DNA of 64,000 nt, from positions 419,368 through 483,367 of the forward strand of contig NZ_LN909045.1 of assembly GCF_001486585.1 (NCBI RefSeq). Direction: 5' to 3'. The notes under the pieces were generated by a model. It was not told the DNA's origin. It searched no databases and saw only the letters and a list, made by a program, of their open reading frames with translations. The DNA is from Paenibacillus senegalimassiliensis. GTDB lineage: Bacteria; Bacillota; Bacilli; Paenibacillales; Paenibacillaceae. The position numbers and the translations under genes are program-made. This document shows positions 16,303-25,270 of this stretch, in pieces. How positions within the stretch are numbered: the first letter of the stretch is position 1; the number at the start of each line of letters is the position of its first letter.

Positions 16303-16506
16303 GGATCTTGGGAGAGTCTGCCCGAATATGTGGCGGCACCGAAGGAGCAAGGAGACGGCGATGCAACCCGTCACCCGAATCTCTCAGGTACAAGGACCAG
16401 GATCGGACGCCACTCTGGAGAGAGCGTTAAGCCACCCAAGAGGTACATGCCATTGCAACGAGAGTCTCGTCAGTGGCGTTAAACTTTCAGGTAACGGGGA
16501 CAGGGA
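16303..16506 (+). ncRNA. Tandem glycine riboswitch (gcvT class)
   Basis: Two consecutive glycine aptamers. The first (about 16303-16404) has GGGAGAG, GGCACCGAAGGAGCAA and AATCTCTCAGGTACAAGGACC; the second (about 16405-16506) has GGAGAGAGC and AAACTTTCAGGTAACGGGGACAG. These are the hallmark conserved blocks of the class. The internal loop of the second aptamer (CACCCAAGAGGTACATGCC) departs from consensus. A terminator follows, so glycine binding is expected to turn the downstream genes on. The target here is serine dehydratase, not the glycine cleavage genes. Confidence 0.92.
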
Positions 16507-16540
16507 GAAGGGCAGCAGCCTTTTTTTCTTGTCCCTTTTT
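16496..16540 (+). terminator. Expression-platform terminator of the glycine riboswitch
   Basis: GGGACA (16498-16503) pairs with TGTCCC, with an inner AAGG/CCTT stem, and the structure ends in TTTTT. It overlaps the conserved 3' GGACAG block of aptamer 2, so folding of the aptamer would compete with it. Confidence 0.7.
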
Positions 16541-16589
16541 AATTTGGAGACTGCCCGTGGGTAGTCTTGACATACGGGAGAGATCAACG

Positions 16590-17258
16590 ATGCGTTTCAA
16601 AAATGTGTTCTCTATTATTGGACCTGCAATGATCGGGCCATCCAGCTCGCATACGGCGGGGGCGGTGCGAATTGGCAGGTTTGCGCGGCAGGTATTCGGC
16701 AGCCAGCCGGACACGGCAGATATTTGCTTCTACGGCTCCTTTGCCGAGACTTATAAAGGGCATGGCACAGACCTGGCTGTAGTGGGAGGAATTCTTGACT
16801 ATCGTACAGACGACGAAGGAATCCGCGAATCGCTACAGGCGGCAGAGGATCAGGGGATTGAGGTACGCTTCTCCACCGGGGTCTTATCTGAGGCCCACCC
16901 CAATACGGTCAAAATAACGCTGTCGAACAAGGAAGGTCGGCAATCGGAGGTAATTGGTGCCTCTATCGGTGGAGGAACTATCGTTATCCGCAGCATCGAT
17001 GGCTTTGAGGTCAAGAGCTCGGGTGAGCTGCCCACTCTGATTGTGGCTCATGCTGACCGGCAAGGGGTACTGGCGGGCATCACATCTTTATTTAGCGAAG
17101 CTGATGTCAATATTGGTTACATCACGACAGATCGGAAGGGAAGGACGACCGAAGCATTAACGGTCGTCGAAGCCGACTCCGGTATACCTGCGGAACTTGT
17201 GAAGGACGTCCAGCAACTTACGCATGTCAGCCGTGTATCCTATATACATTTAGACTAA
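16590..17258 (+). CDS. sdaAB: L-serine dehydratase, iron-sulfur-dependent, beta subunit
   Basis: A 222-residue beta subunit of the two-chain Bacillus-type L-serine ammonia-lyase, which converts L-serine to pyruvate and ammonia. The N-terminal part has IGPAMIGPSSSHTAGAVRIG, and residues about 148-222 form an ACT domain (PTLIVAHADRQGVLAGI) that binds an effector amino acid. The frame is open further upstream into the riboswitch, but ATG 16590 has GGGAGAGA at proper distance and gives the family N-terminus. Serine and glycine are linked through glycine hydroxymethyltransferase, so glycine-switch control would drain surplus. Confidence 0.93.
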   Translation: MRFKNVFSIIGPAMIGPSSSHTAGAVRIGRFARQVFGSQPDTADICFYGSFAETYKGHGTDLAVVGGILDYRTDDEGIRESLQAAEDQGIEVRFSTGVLSEAHPNTVKITLSNKEGRQSEVIGASIGGGTIVIRSIDGFEVKSSGELPTLIVAHADRQGVLAGITSLFSEADVNIGYITTDRKGRTTEALTVVEADSGIPAELVKDVQQLTHVSRVSYIHLD

Positions 17259-17314
17259 ACCCAGACTTGATGGATGCACTATCTTAAGTTGAGGTGAAAA
17301 ATGCGCATATTAAG

Positions 17315-17452
17315 CAAGCGAGAAAAATGATTCTGAAGAAGCGAAGCGTTCGCATTTGGGAATGGATTTCTACCGCATACAAATTTATAAAGTAAGAGAA
17401 ATCCATGAGCAACAGCGATCGTAAGAACATTTTCTCGTCTGCTTCTTTGCGT
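17315..17452 (+). repeat. Long imperfect hairpin between sdaAB and sdaAA
   Basis: The 246-base gap between the two subunit genes holds a long imperfect palindrome. GGATTTCT (17364-17371) pairs with AGAAATCC near the apex, GCGAGAAAAATG (near 17319) is mirrored by CATTTTCTCG (near 17430), and GAAGAAGC is mirrored by GCTTCTTT. The whole would fold into a stem of roughly 60 bases per arm. It may be an intercistronic RNA structure or one copy of an interspersed palindromic repeat. Confidence 0.6.
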
Positions 17453-17504
17453 AAATTATTTGTTCAACTTATTCATCAAGTGTAGCAAAGAAAGGATGGG
17501 ACCG

Positions 17505-18386
17505 ATGCGGTTTCGGAACTTACGAGAACTAGTAGATTTATGTGCAAAGGAAGCGAGGACCATCTCAGCCATCATGATCGAGGATCAAGCGGCAGAAAGC
17601 GGCCAGACCGAAGCAGAAGTGCTTGCCGCGATGAGTGAATATTATCAAATCATGAAGTCGGCTGTGCATAAAGGCTTAACAGAGGACATCACTTCGACAA
17701 GCGGACTTACCGGAGGGGATGCCAAGAGGGTCGATCAGTATCGCAAGACCCAGCAGGCCTCCGTAGGAGACAGCGCCAGCCAGGCGATGGCCTATGCCTT
17801 GGCGGTGTCCGAGGTCAATGCTTCCATGGGCCGCATTGTGGCTACACCGACGGCAGGCTCCTGCGGGATTATACCGGGGGCCTTCGTTAGTGCGCAGGAG
17901 CGCTTCGGTTGGGAGGATGAACATTTGGTCCGTGGTTTATTTAGTGCCGGGGCCATCGGGTATGTGATCGCCAACAACTCCTTTATCTCCGGAGCAGAGG
18001 GCGGCTGTCAGGCCGAGGTTGGCTCCGCCATTGGAATGGCAGCGGGCGCCATGGTTGAACTGCGCGGAGGAACTCCTGAGCAAGCGATGCATGCCGTAGG
18101 GCTTGCACTCAAAAATACGCTGGGGCTCATCTGTGATCCTGTCGGAGGCTTGGTGGAAATCCCTTGCATTGTACGTAATGGCTTTGGTGCGGTGAACGCT
18201 TTGGCTGCCGCAGATATGGCCTTGGCCGGGGTTCGCAGCGCCATTCCGTCCGATGAAGTCATTGACGTGATGCTGGAGGTCGGCTCAGCGATGCCAAGCC
18301 GGCACCGGGAGACCGCTCAGGGTGGGCTTGCTCAGACACCAACCGGCCGTAAAATTATGAAGGAATTACGCAACTCCAAAAAATAA
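17505..18386 (+). CDS. sdaAA: L-serine dehydratase, iron-sulfur-dependent, alpha subunit
   Basis: A 293-residue catalytic subunit. GRIVATPTAGSCGIIPGA (around 108-125), the EGGCQAEVG region and the cysteine in GLICDPVGG supply the cluster-binding cysteines of the family. The start at ATG 17505 has AAAGGA 8 bases upstream; an in-frame ATG at 17460 would add 15 atypical residues. It forms the active enzyme with SdaAB, with its cluster exposed to oxygen damage in the cytoplasm. Transcription probably continues from the glycine-switch promoter across the hairpin-rich gap. Confidence 0.94.
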   Translation: MRFRNLRELVDLCAKEARTISAIMIEDQAAESGQTEAEVLAAMSEYYQIMKSAVHKGLTEDITSTSGLTGGDAKRVDQYRKTQQASVGDSASQAMAYALAVSEVNASMGRIVATPTAGSCGIIPGAFVSAQERFGWEDEHLVRGLFSAGAIGYVIANNSFISGAEGGCQAEVGSAIGMAAGAMVELRGGTPEQAMHAVGLALKNTLGLICDPVGGLVEIPCIVRNGFGAVNALAAADMALAGVRSAIPSDEVIDVMLEVGSAMPSRHRETAQGGLAQTPTGRKIMKELRNSKK

Positions 18387-18415
18387 GGGGAGAGCCTTTA
18401 GCAGCTCACCTATTC

Positions 18416-18451
18416 AGGACCGCGACTTCACATGAAGAGCGGTCCTTTTTG
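18416..18451 (+). terminator. Terminator after sdaAA
   Basis: AGGACCGC pairs with GCGGTCCT, an inner CTTCA/TGAAG pair extends the stem, and TTTTT follows. Confidence 0.85.
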
Positions 18452-18560
18452 TGCATGGTCTGGAGCGGTGCAGCGACATATCTGTTATTCTTTTGCCATC
18501 ATGATTGTGTATAATGTTTGCGAATTAGCAATTGCGTTACATGGAAGGGATGAATTAGCC

Positions 18561-19244
18561 ATGACGAATATTCTGATCGTGGAAGACGACATGAGCTTGA
18601 ATAAGGGCATTGCACTTACGCTGGCCCGTGACGGGGTTGTCGCGGAGCAGGCCTATACTTTAGCTCAGGCGAAGGAGCGGCTTGCACGAGGAGGTATTGA
18701 CCTGATCGTTCTTGACGTGCGCTTGCCCGACGGGAGCGGCTTTGATTTTTGCGCGGAGGTACGAGCATCATCGCAAGTGCCGATTATTTTTCTGACCGCA
18801 GGTGACCTGGAGCCTGATATTGTGACCGGTTTTGAGTTGGGCGGCGATGATTATGTAACCAAGCCATTCAGCTTGATGGTATTGCGCTCTCGGGTGATGG
18901 CAGTGCTGCGCCGATGCGACCCGGGGCGAGAAGATAAGCTGTTGGTTGGGGAATTGTCACTCGATTTCGGGAGAATGGAGTTCCGTAAGGGAGGGACAAG
19001 CCTTTCGCTTAGTGTGACGGAACAGAAGCTGCTGAAGACGCTTATCCTTCATCGCGGGCAAATTTTGACGCGCGAGCAGTTAATTGACACTGTTTGGGGA
19101 CAGGATTCCGCATATGTGGATGAGAATGCGCTAACGGTTACAGTCAAGCGACTGCGGGCCAAACTGGAAGAGGAGCCTGCTGCCCCGAAATGGATTAAGA
19201 CCGTCTATGGCCTGGGCTATATGTGGTCGGAGGAGGGAGCCTGA
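18561..19244 (+). CDS. OmpR-family response regulator
   Basis: A 227-residue regulator. The receiver domain (1-115) has the acidic pocket ED at 8-10, phospho-acceptor D52 (IVLDVRLPDGSG), the switch Thr in FLTAG and Lys in VTKPF. The winged helix (about 130-225) has LTREQLIDTVWG and TVKRLRAKLE. The frame is open upstream to 18432, but ATG 18561 gives the family N-terminus and has GGAAGGGA upstream. A TATAAT at 18510 with a poor -35 may be its promoter. It pairs with the kinase 2 bases downstream and probably activates the ABC exporter that follows. Confidence 0.94.
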   Translation: MTNILIVEDDMSLNKGIALTLARDGVVAEQAYTLAQAKERLARGGIDLIVLDVRLPDGSGFDFCAEVRASSQVPIIFLTAGDLEPDIVTGFELGGDDYVTKPFSLMVLRSRVMAVLRRCDPGREDKLLVGELSLDFGRMEFRKGGTSLSLSVTEQKLLKTLILHRGQILTREQLIDTVWGQDSAYVDENALTVTVKRLRAKLEEEPAAPKWIKTVYGLGYMWSEEGA

Positions 19245-19246
19245 TC

Positions 19247-20281
19247 ATGAAGCGAATGGTCGCCCGGTTGAGCTTCGGGCAAATTTATGCCTTGGTGTTT
19301 GTGCTGCTGGCTGTACTGTCTGCAAGTTACGCGGGAGCAGGCGAAATGCTTGCAGGGGCAGGAAGTTCGTTCGTCCGGTTGGCCCTCTCCTTTGGCGTGG
19401 CGGCGTTGCTGCTGTCTGCCTTGTTCGTGTGGGCGCTGAAGACGAAGGTCAGCGCTCTACTTGATACGGTGGATGCCATGGTTGATGCCGCGATGAGCGG
19501 GCAGGAGCGTCAAACCGGTTATGAGGAGACGAAGCTGTCAGCGCTGGAGCATAAGCTATATCGGTACATGGAAATCATGCAGGAGCGGGAGCGGCAAATA
19601 CAAGCTGAGCGGGGACATATCCAAACGCTGGTATCCGATATTTCGCATCAGACGAAGACGCCGCTGGCAGGCATCCGGCTATACAGTGAGCTGATGGGAG
19701 AGCTTCCGCAGCTAGGGGAACAGGCGCGAATGTATGCTACTGAAATACATATGGGAGCGGTCAAGCTGGACTGGCTGATTCGGTGCTTGTTCAAGATGTC
19801 CCGTCTGGAAACGGGGCTGATTACCATTCAGCCTCAATCGTCTTCGCTTACAGAGACCATTGAGGCTGCCTTATCTTCGGTTCAGGCTGCTGCTGCCAAG
19901 AAAGATATCGCTATTCAAATGTCCTACCCTGAGGATATTCTTGCCACCCATGACTCCAAGTGGACCGGGGAAGCATTGTTTAATTTGCTGGAGAACGCCG
20001 TAAAATACACCTCTAGTGGCGGGCACATTCTCGTCACCGTGCAAGCAGGGGAAATGTTTGTCCGTATTGATATTGCCGATACCGGGCCGGGTATTGCGGA
20101 AAGCGAATGGCCCCTTATTTTCCAGCGCTTCTACCGAAGTCCAAAGGTTGCCGAAGTAGAGGGCATTGGCATTGGACTCTATCTGGCCCGGGAGATTGTG
20201 ATGGCCCAGGGCGGGTACATGAAGGTCGTATCCGAAGAGCAGCAAGGCTCCGTCTTCTCCGTCTATCTTCCAATCTCCTGA
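19247..20281 (+). CDS. Sensor histidine kinase with a very short external loop
   Basis: A 344-residue kinase. Two membrane helices (about 13-30 and 44-65) are separated by only about a dozen residues, so there is no extracellular sensor domain; this is the layout of intramembrane-sensing kinases of the BceS type. The phospho-acceptor is H134 (ISHQTKTPL); N-box (NLLENAVKY), G1 (DTGPGIAESE) and G2 (GIGIGLYLA) boxes are complete. A kinase next to an ABC exporter usually senses a peptide antibiotic through the transporter. The frame extends to GTG 19223 but the GGAGGAGGGAG site suits ATG 19247. Confidence 0.93.
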   Translation: MKRMVARLSFGQIYALVFVLLAVLSASYAGAGEMLAGAGSSFVRLALSFGVAALLLSALFVWALKTKVSALLDTVDAMVDAAMSGQERQTGYEETKLSALEHKLYRYMEIMQERERQIQAERGHIQTLVSDISHQTKTPLAGIRLYSELMGELPQLGEQARMYATEIHMGAVKLDWLIRCLFKMSRLETGLITIQPQSSSLTETIEAALSSVQAAAAKKDIAIQMSYPEDILATHDSKWTGEALFNLLENAVKYTSSGGHILVTVQAGEMFVRIDIADTGPGIAESEWPLIFQRFYRSPKVAEVEGIGIGLYLAREIVMAQGGYMKVVSEEQQGSVFSVYLPIS

Positions 20282-20399
20282 TCTGATGGGGAATGTGACA
20301 AAGGCGTTATTTTTGAGACACGGTACAGTTAGATTGTTTTGCTAGAGTGGGTTTGTACCCGCAAGGGACAGACATTGTTAAGCATGGGAGGTAACAGGC

Positions 20400-21095
20400 A
20401 TGCCTATTGTGCAAGCCATAAGGTTGAAGAAGCACTACGGTCAGGGGAGCCACGTGGTTAAGGCGCTGGACGGTATTGACCTCAGCATTGAACGTGGACA
20501 ATTTGTGGCTATCGTCGGTACTAGCGGGAGTGGCAAGAGTACGCTGTTGCATATGCTCGGCGGGCTGGATCGGGCGACAGAGGGCCAGGTGCTGATTGAT
20601 GACCATGATTTGTTCGCCATGAATGATGAGGAACTAACGATTTTCCGGCGCCGGTCGGTTGGTTTTATCTTTCAGAGCTATAATCTGATTCCAATTCTGA
20701 ACGTGTATGAGAACGTGGTGCTGCCGATTGAGCTAGACGGAGCGACGGTAGACCAGGCTTATGTGGACGGAGTTCTCTCGGCACTGGGGCTTGCGGGGAA
20801 GAAGTATAGTCTTCCATCCAGTCTGTCTGGTGGACAACAGCAACGGGTAGCAATCGCCCGCGCCCTGGCAACCAAGCCAGCGATCGTGCTGGCGGACGAG
20901 CCGACCGGCAACCTGGACAGTAAGACCAGCCAGGAAGTGCTCATTCTGATGAAGCATTTAAGCGAGCGGTTTGGACAGACGATTGTGATGATTACCCATA
21001 ATGAAGAAATTGCCCTTACAGCGGATCGAATCATTCGAATTGAAGACGGCTTGATTCGAAGCCGCTCTGTTGCTGCTGCGGAGGGGCGGGAATGA
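20400..21095 (+). CDS. ABC transporter ATP-binding protein (MacB/BceA type)
   Basis: A 231-residue ATPase with Walker A (GTSGSGKST, near residue 41), a LSGGQQQR signature, Walker B VLADEPTGNLD and the switch His in MITHNEE. ATPases of this kind pair with FtsX-type permeases in export of, or resistance to, peptides. GGGAGG precedes the ATG. The stop overlaps the start of the permease gene by 4 bases (ATGA). A 118-base gap after the kinase may contain a promoter bound by the response regulator; the sequence does not show it clearly. Confidence 0.94.
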   Translation: MPIVQAIRLKKHYGQGSHVVKALDGIDLSIERGQFVAIVGTSGSGKSTLLHMLGGLDRATEGQVLIDDHDLFAMNDEELTIFRRRSVGFIFQSYNLIPILNVYENVVLPIELDGATVDQAYVDGVLSALGLAGKKYSLPSSLSGGQQQRVAIARALATKPAIVLADEPTGNLDSKTSQEVLILMKHLSERFGQTIVMITHNEEIALTADRIIRIEDGLIRSRSVAAAEGRE

Positions 21096-23632
21096 TTGCC
21101 ACGAATAACCGTCAGGCGATTCTACGGCTTGCCGGCAAGAGCTTAAGGGCCAATGCCCCCCGAAATTTCATCACGATCTGTGCCATTGTATTGACGACCC
21201 TGCTACTCACGTCGGTGTTCATGATGTCCTTCAGTCTGAACGAATCCATGCAGCGAACGCAGATGAGGACGGCGGGCAGCGATTTTCACGGCAGCTTCAA
21301 ATATCTAACCCGCGAGGAGGCCGGGTTGCTCGTAGAGCATCCTCTAATCAAGGAGTATGGCACGGCGCTTATGGTGGGCCGGGCCGCCGGAGAGAGCTTC
21401 CGGGATCACCCGCTGGAGATTGATTATATTGACCAGAATGAGGCCAGGCACAGCTTCATTCAGTTTACGGCCGGAGGCTTGCCTGAGCAGGAGCAGGAAA
21501 TTGCCATCAGCGATTGGGTACTCCAGATGCTTGGTGTGACTCCCAAGCTAGGGGCCACGGTCGAGCTGGACCTTGATATCGATGGGGAAATCGTAAGCAA
21601 GGAATTTGTAGTCTCCGGCATCTACCCTTCGGATAAGAATCTGTCCATGGCGGCATTGGCCTTTGTCTCGGAGTCGTTTGCGGAGCGGAATCTGGCCCAT
21701 ATTGACCCCAAGCAATCACGGCTGCAAGGCAGCTATGATAATACGATCCGGCTGGATGTCATGTTCAGCAGCTCATTTGGAATCGAGAAGAAGTTACAAC
21801 AGATTGTGGCGGATACCGGGGTGGAGGCTGCCTATGGGGTCAACTGGGCATACAGCAGTGTAGGTTTGCAGGAGGACCCGCAAAATATGCTGCCGTTCAT
21901 CGTCCTCATTCTCGTCATTATGCTCAGCGGATACCTGCTGATCTATAATATTTTCCATATATCTGTAGTACGGGACATCCGGTTTTACGGGTTGTTGAAG
22001 ACGATAGGCACTACGCCACGTCAATTGCGACGTTTGATTACGATTCAGGCTAACTGGCTGTATCTTCTGGCGCTTCCCTTTGGCCTTGCTCTGGGCTATG
22101 GGCTAGGAGCCTGGCTTATGCCCTTACTGATGCAGGTCTCTGCGGAGCAGATGGATATGAGCTTGTCGGCGAATCCGCTGATCTTCGTTGGAGCGGCATT
22201 ATTCGCGTATGCGACGGTACGCGTCGCTGCCGGCAAGCCGGGGCGGTTGGCTGGTCGAATCGCACCGGTCGAAGCGGTGAAATTTGCCGGAATCGGCAGT
22301 CGTGTAAAGGGCAGAAGCAAACGGTCCACGCATGGAGCCAAGCTCTACCGCATGGCGTTCAGTAACCTGTTGCGGCAGAAGAAGAAGCTGGGGCTGATGC
22401 TGGCCTCCTTGTCGCTTAGCCTTATTTTGTTCAGTATTATATTCACGGTTATCTCCTCGTTTAGTATCAATCAATATTTGAGCAGCTTCATCGCAGGTGA
22501 TTTGGTGGTCAAGGAGAATGTCACTGGCCCAAGTGGCATTCCCGGCTCGGCTTATGTACCGGGTGGAACAAAGGCATCGTTAACGGAAGAACTGTGCCAA
22601 CGACTGAGCGAGGTTGAGGGGATTGTCAGTGTGGATAAAGTGTACTACGGCTCTGATGTTCTGAAGCTGAATCCGGTAATTCGCCAAATGCTGGAGCCGT
22701 TGGCCGCCAGAGAGGACCCTGGAATCCCCATGTTCTCTTCCGTTCTTGACAGCGGGGAGGTCCCGTTGCAGCTTCATGGCCTTGATCCGGTATGGTACAA
22801 CGTGATTGGGCCACGGGATATTGTGGCCGGGAGCTTCGATGCCCAGCGTTTTGCATCAGGGGATTATGTCGTGATGACAGAAGCACTGCTTGATTCAGAT
22901 CAATATGCCCGCTATTATCAGCCGGGAGACAGGTTTACGCTTGATGCTGGAGGGAAGAGCTACGAGGTGATGGCCGTGTTGCAATCGGATGCATTGTATG
23001 CAGCGGGAACGCAATTTTACGGGCTGGGTGGGTTCAATGTTTATTGGCCAGCTCAGGAGTTTGTCAAAGTGGTCAAGGACCCGGTTATCTTGTCGGCAAC
23101 CCTTCATGTAGAAGCGGATATGAAAGGCCAGGTGGAAGCGGAGGTTCGCTCCATGGTGGCTTCCAGTTCAAACTTGACAGTTAAATCGCGGGAGGACTAC
23201 AAGGGAGAAATGCAAAGCTTTATCCGTATCTTCCAGACAGTCGGATATGGGCTAAGCCTGATCATCGCCTTAATTGGCATTCTGAACTTCATCAATACGG
23301 TTATCACCGGGATGCTCTCCCGCAGAAACGAATTCGCCATTTTGGAAAGCATCGGCATGACACGCAAGCAGTTGAAGAGGATGCTCATGTTCGAAGGTCT
23401 TTATAGCGTGGCGATGACAGGTCTTGTTACCGGAACAGCGGGGCTGGCCCTGACTTATGCGGTGGCTAAAGGCATATCCTCCAATTTGGCTTTTATGGAA
23501 TTTCGGATGAATCAATTGCCGATGCTTGGCGTATTGCCGATGCTGGCAGCGTTGGCGCTGATCGTCACTTTAGCGGCTTACCGAAATATGTCCAGGTCAA
23601 CAATGGTGGAGAGGTTGCGGGAAACCGAATAA
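21092..23632 (+). CDS. FtsX-like ABC transporter permease, two large external domains
   Basis: An 846-residue permease. Hydrophobic segments lie near residues 24-45, 265-290, 318-342, 360-372, 425-455, 710-735, 768-795 and 808-832, with two large extracytoplasmic regions (about 50-260 and 460-705). FtsX/MacB_PCD cores occur twice (TTPRQLRRL and MTRKQLKRM are equivalent loops). BceB-type permeases have about 650 residues and one such domain; this protein is longer with two, so it is better called an FtsX-family exporter of the two-domain kind. With the ATPase it probably expels or detaches a peptide or lipid-bound toxin. The substrate is not visible. Confidence 0.9.
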   Translation: MIATNNRQAILRLAGKSLRANAPRNFITICAIVLTTLLLTSVFMMSFSLNESMQRTQMRTAGSDFHGSFKYLTREEAGLLVEHPLIKEYGTALMVGRAAGESFRDHPLEIDYIDQNEARHSFIQFTAGGLPEQEQEIAISDWVLQMLGVTPKLGATVELDLDIDGEIVSKEFVVSGIYPSDKNLSMAALAFVSESFAERNLAHIDPKQSRLQGSYDNTIRLDVMFSSSFGIEKKLQQIVADTGVEAAYGVNWAYSSVGLQEDPQNMLPFIVLILVIMLSGYLLIYNIFHISVVRDIRFYGLLKTIGTTPRQLRRLITIQANWLYLLALPFGLALGYGLGAWLMPLLMQVSAEQMDMSLSANPLIFVGAALFAYATVRVAAGKPGRLAGRIAPVEAVKFAGIGSRVKGRSKRSTHGAKLYRMAFSNLLRQKKKLGLMLASLSLSLILFSIIFTVISSFSINQYLSSFIAGDLVVKENVTGPSGIPGSAYVPGGTKASLTEELCQRLSEVEGIVSVDKVYYGSDVLKLNPVIRQMLEPLAAREDPGIPMFSSVLDSGEVPLQLHGLDPVWYNVIGPRDIVAGSFDAQRFASGDYVVMTEALLDSDQYARYYQPGDRFTLDAGGKSYEVMAVLQSDALYAAGTQFYGLGGFNVYWPAQEFVKVVKDPVILSATLHVEADMKGQVEAEVRSMVASSSNLTVKSREDYKGEMQSFIRIFQTVGYGLSLIIALIGILNFINTVITGMLSRRNEFAILESIGMTRKQLKRMLMFEGLYSVAMTGLVTGTAGLALTYAVAKGISSNLAFMEFRMNQLPMLGVLPMLAALALIVTLAAYRNMSRSTMVERLRETE

Positions 23633-23665
23633 TATGGCATGGCGAGGAAGAACTCGCCTTGTAGA

Positions 23666-23701
23666 GGGGATTGGGACTAAGGTTCCGATCCCTTTCCCTT
23701 T
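23666..23701 (+). terminator. Terminator of the exporter operon
   Basis: GGGGATTGGGAC pairs with GGTTCCGATCCC with G-T pairs, then TTTCCCTTTT. A GGCGAG/CTCGCC hairpin lies just before it. Confidence 0.7.
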
Positions 23702-23853
23702 TGCCTGCAACTATGTCTTGAGACGGGCTGTCGTTCGGCCTATTCACAGGCGCCCGGAATTATGGTTTTCTGAATAATGGCAGCGTTTTTGTGCTTATCG
23801 TACCTGCTCTCGTGTCAGAGGGCACGGTTCAATATTTGTTTGGGAGGCTAGTC

Positions 23854-25170
23854 ATGAGTATTAGAAACTGGGAAGAAGCCGTGAAATGGAGACGGTGGGC
23901 ATTGCCGATGGTTTGCTTGCTAATCGGCTTGTTTGTGTTTGCCGGATTACCGGGGCTGGGACATATGAACGGCGGGTTGGTGGCTCAAGCGGCGGGAAAT
24001 GCGCAAGAGAAGACTGTGTTCAAGGATATTCAGGGACATTGGGCGCAGCAAGAGATTGAAACGATGGTTAAGCAAGGCATTCTGGACGGTTACCCTGATG
24101 GCACGTTTCGGCCCAATGAGCCGGTGAAGGTGGATCAATTCGTTAAAATGCTGATTCTCTCTTATAGTGAGCAGCATCCGAATCTGGAGCGCACTTGGAA
24201 GGGAGGTTTTCTTGAGGTATTAAGTGAGGAGAACCGCACGATCCTCAAGCAGGATTACCGTTACTTTAACTTTAAACCGGCGATGACGGGCTATTGGGCC
24301 AAGCCATATATCGATGTAGCCAGTGATCTGAACTTTCTGAACAAAAGTCGATACAGCGATTTTCAGGCAGCGATGACCCGGGAAAATGTAGCTGAGGTCA
24401 TTTACTATACACTTCAGGAGACGGAGTTCCTGGAGGATGCAGAGTTCAGTCGTACGGTGGCGGCGTCCTATGGCGATTTAACCAGCGCGACGGACCGGCA
24501 GCAGAAATTTATTGCCGAAGCCCTGATCAAGGGCATCATGGAGGGATACCCTGACGGCAACTTTGGTGTAGGCAAGACGGTATCGCGTGCCGAGTCTTTG
24601 GTGCTGCTGAGCCGCTTGACGGATAAGGCGGAGCGCTTGCCAATTCAGGCGCAGGCCGACAAGTTGCAACGGCAGGTGCCGACGGTAGGGGGAGGACAGC
24701 GAATTGTGGCTTTCCCTGACCAGCAGATGTGGGATGCGTACAACACTTTGCAGAAGGCGGGCAAGCTGCGCGGTACGAATTATGATCTCTTCGATACCAC
24801 GCTGCGGTTATACCGTGATGAGAAGGAGAAGAAGGCGGTACAGCAAGCGACGAATGTAGGGGCAACCGGCGGTGCAACGGAAGAAGCTGCCATCTGGCTG
24901 GACCCGACCTATAATACGTATGGAATAACGGTCCGTTTACGGGAAGGCGCGCTGGCACGGAACAAGGAGTCGATTGAATTGTTCGCGAATGAGCTGTTTA
25001 CCTATGATGCCATCGCGTTTCATCGCTGGTTCCAGTCCATTTGCACCGAGGTGGAGGCCGGAAGGCCGCTGGCTGACAAGCAGGCTATCGTAGGGGATTA
25101 CACCGTCAATGTGCTGGTGGATAATGACGCTCAAACGGTGGTATTCTCGATCGCTGTCACGCAGCCCTGA
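23854..25170 (+). CDS. SLH-domain surface protein
   Basis: A 438-residue exported protein: an N-terminal charged stretch and hydrophobic segment (about 17-47, ending VAQAAG) and then SLH motifs at about 57-110 (FKDIQGHWAQQEIE...GYPDGTFRPNEPV), 150-195 and 205-265 (GIMEGYPDGNFGVGKTVSRAE). SLH domains bind pyruvylated secondary wall polymer, so the protein is cell-wall bound. The C-terminal 160 residues match no family that I recognise. ATG 23854 has TGGGAGG 8 bases upstream; the frame is open another 21 codons without a site. It stands alone. Confidence 0.85.
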   Translation: MSIRNWEEAVKWRRWALPMVCLLIGLFVFAGLPGLGHMNGGLVAQAAGNAQEKTVFKDIQGHWAQQEIETMVKQGILDGYPDGTFRPNEPVKVDQFVKMLILSYSEQHPNLERTWKGGFLEVLSEENRTILKQDYRYFNFKPAMTGYWAKPYIDVASDLNFLNKSRYSDFQAAMTRENVAEVIYYTLQETEFLEDAEFSRTVAASYGDLTSATDRQQKFIAEALIKGIMEGYPDGNFGVGKTVSRAESLVLLSRLTDKAERLPIQAQADKLQRQVPTVGGGQRIVAFPDQQMWDAYNTLQKAGKLRGTNYDLFDTTLRLYRDEKEKKAVQQATNVGATGGATEEAAIWLDPTYNTYGITVRLREGALARNKESIELFANELFTYDAIAFHRWFQSICTEVEAGRPLADKQAIVGDYTVNVLVDNDAQTVVFSIAVTQP

Positions 25171-25270
25171 ATAATGTGGTGATGCTATACTTTTTCCTTG
25201 GCACGATGGTCTACGGCATTATAAACTGAAGACAGTTGATAATGTGGACATGAGAAAAGGAGGCACCTCC

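Noticed and set aside
16218..16564. Short plus-strand frames before sdaAB
   Set aside because: They cover the glycine riboswitch, whose conserved blocks explain the sequence better than coding does.
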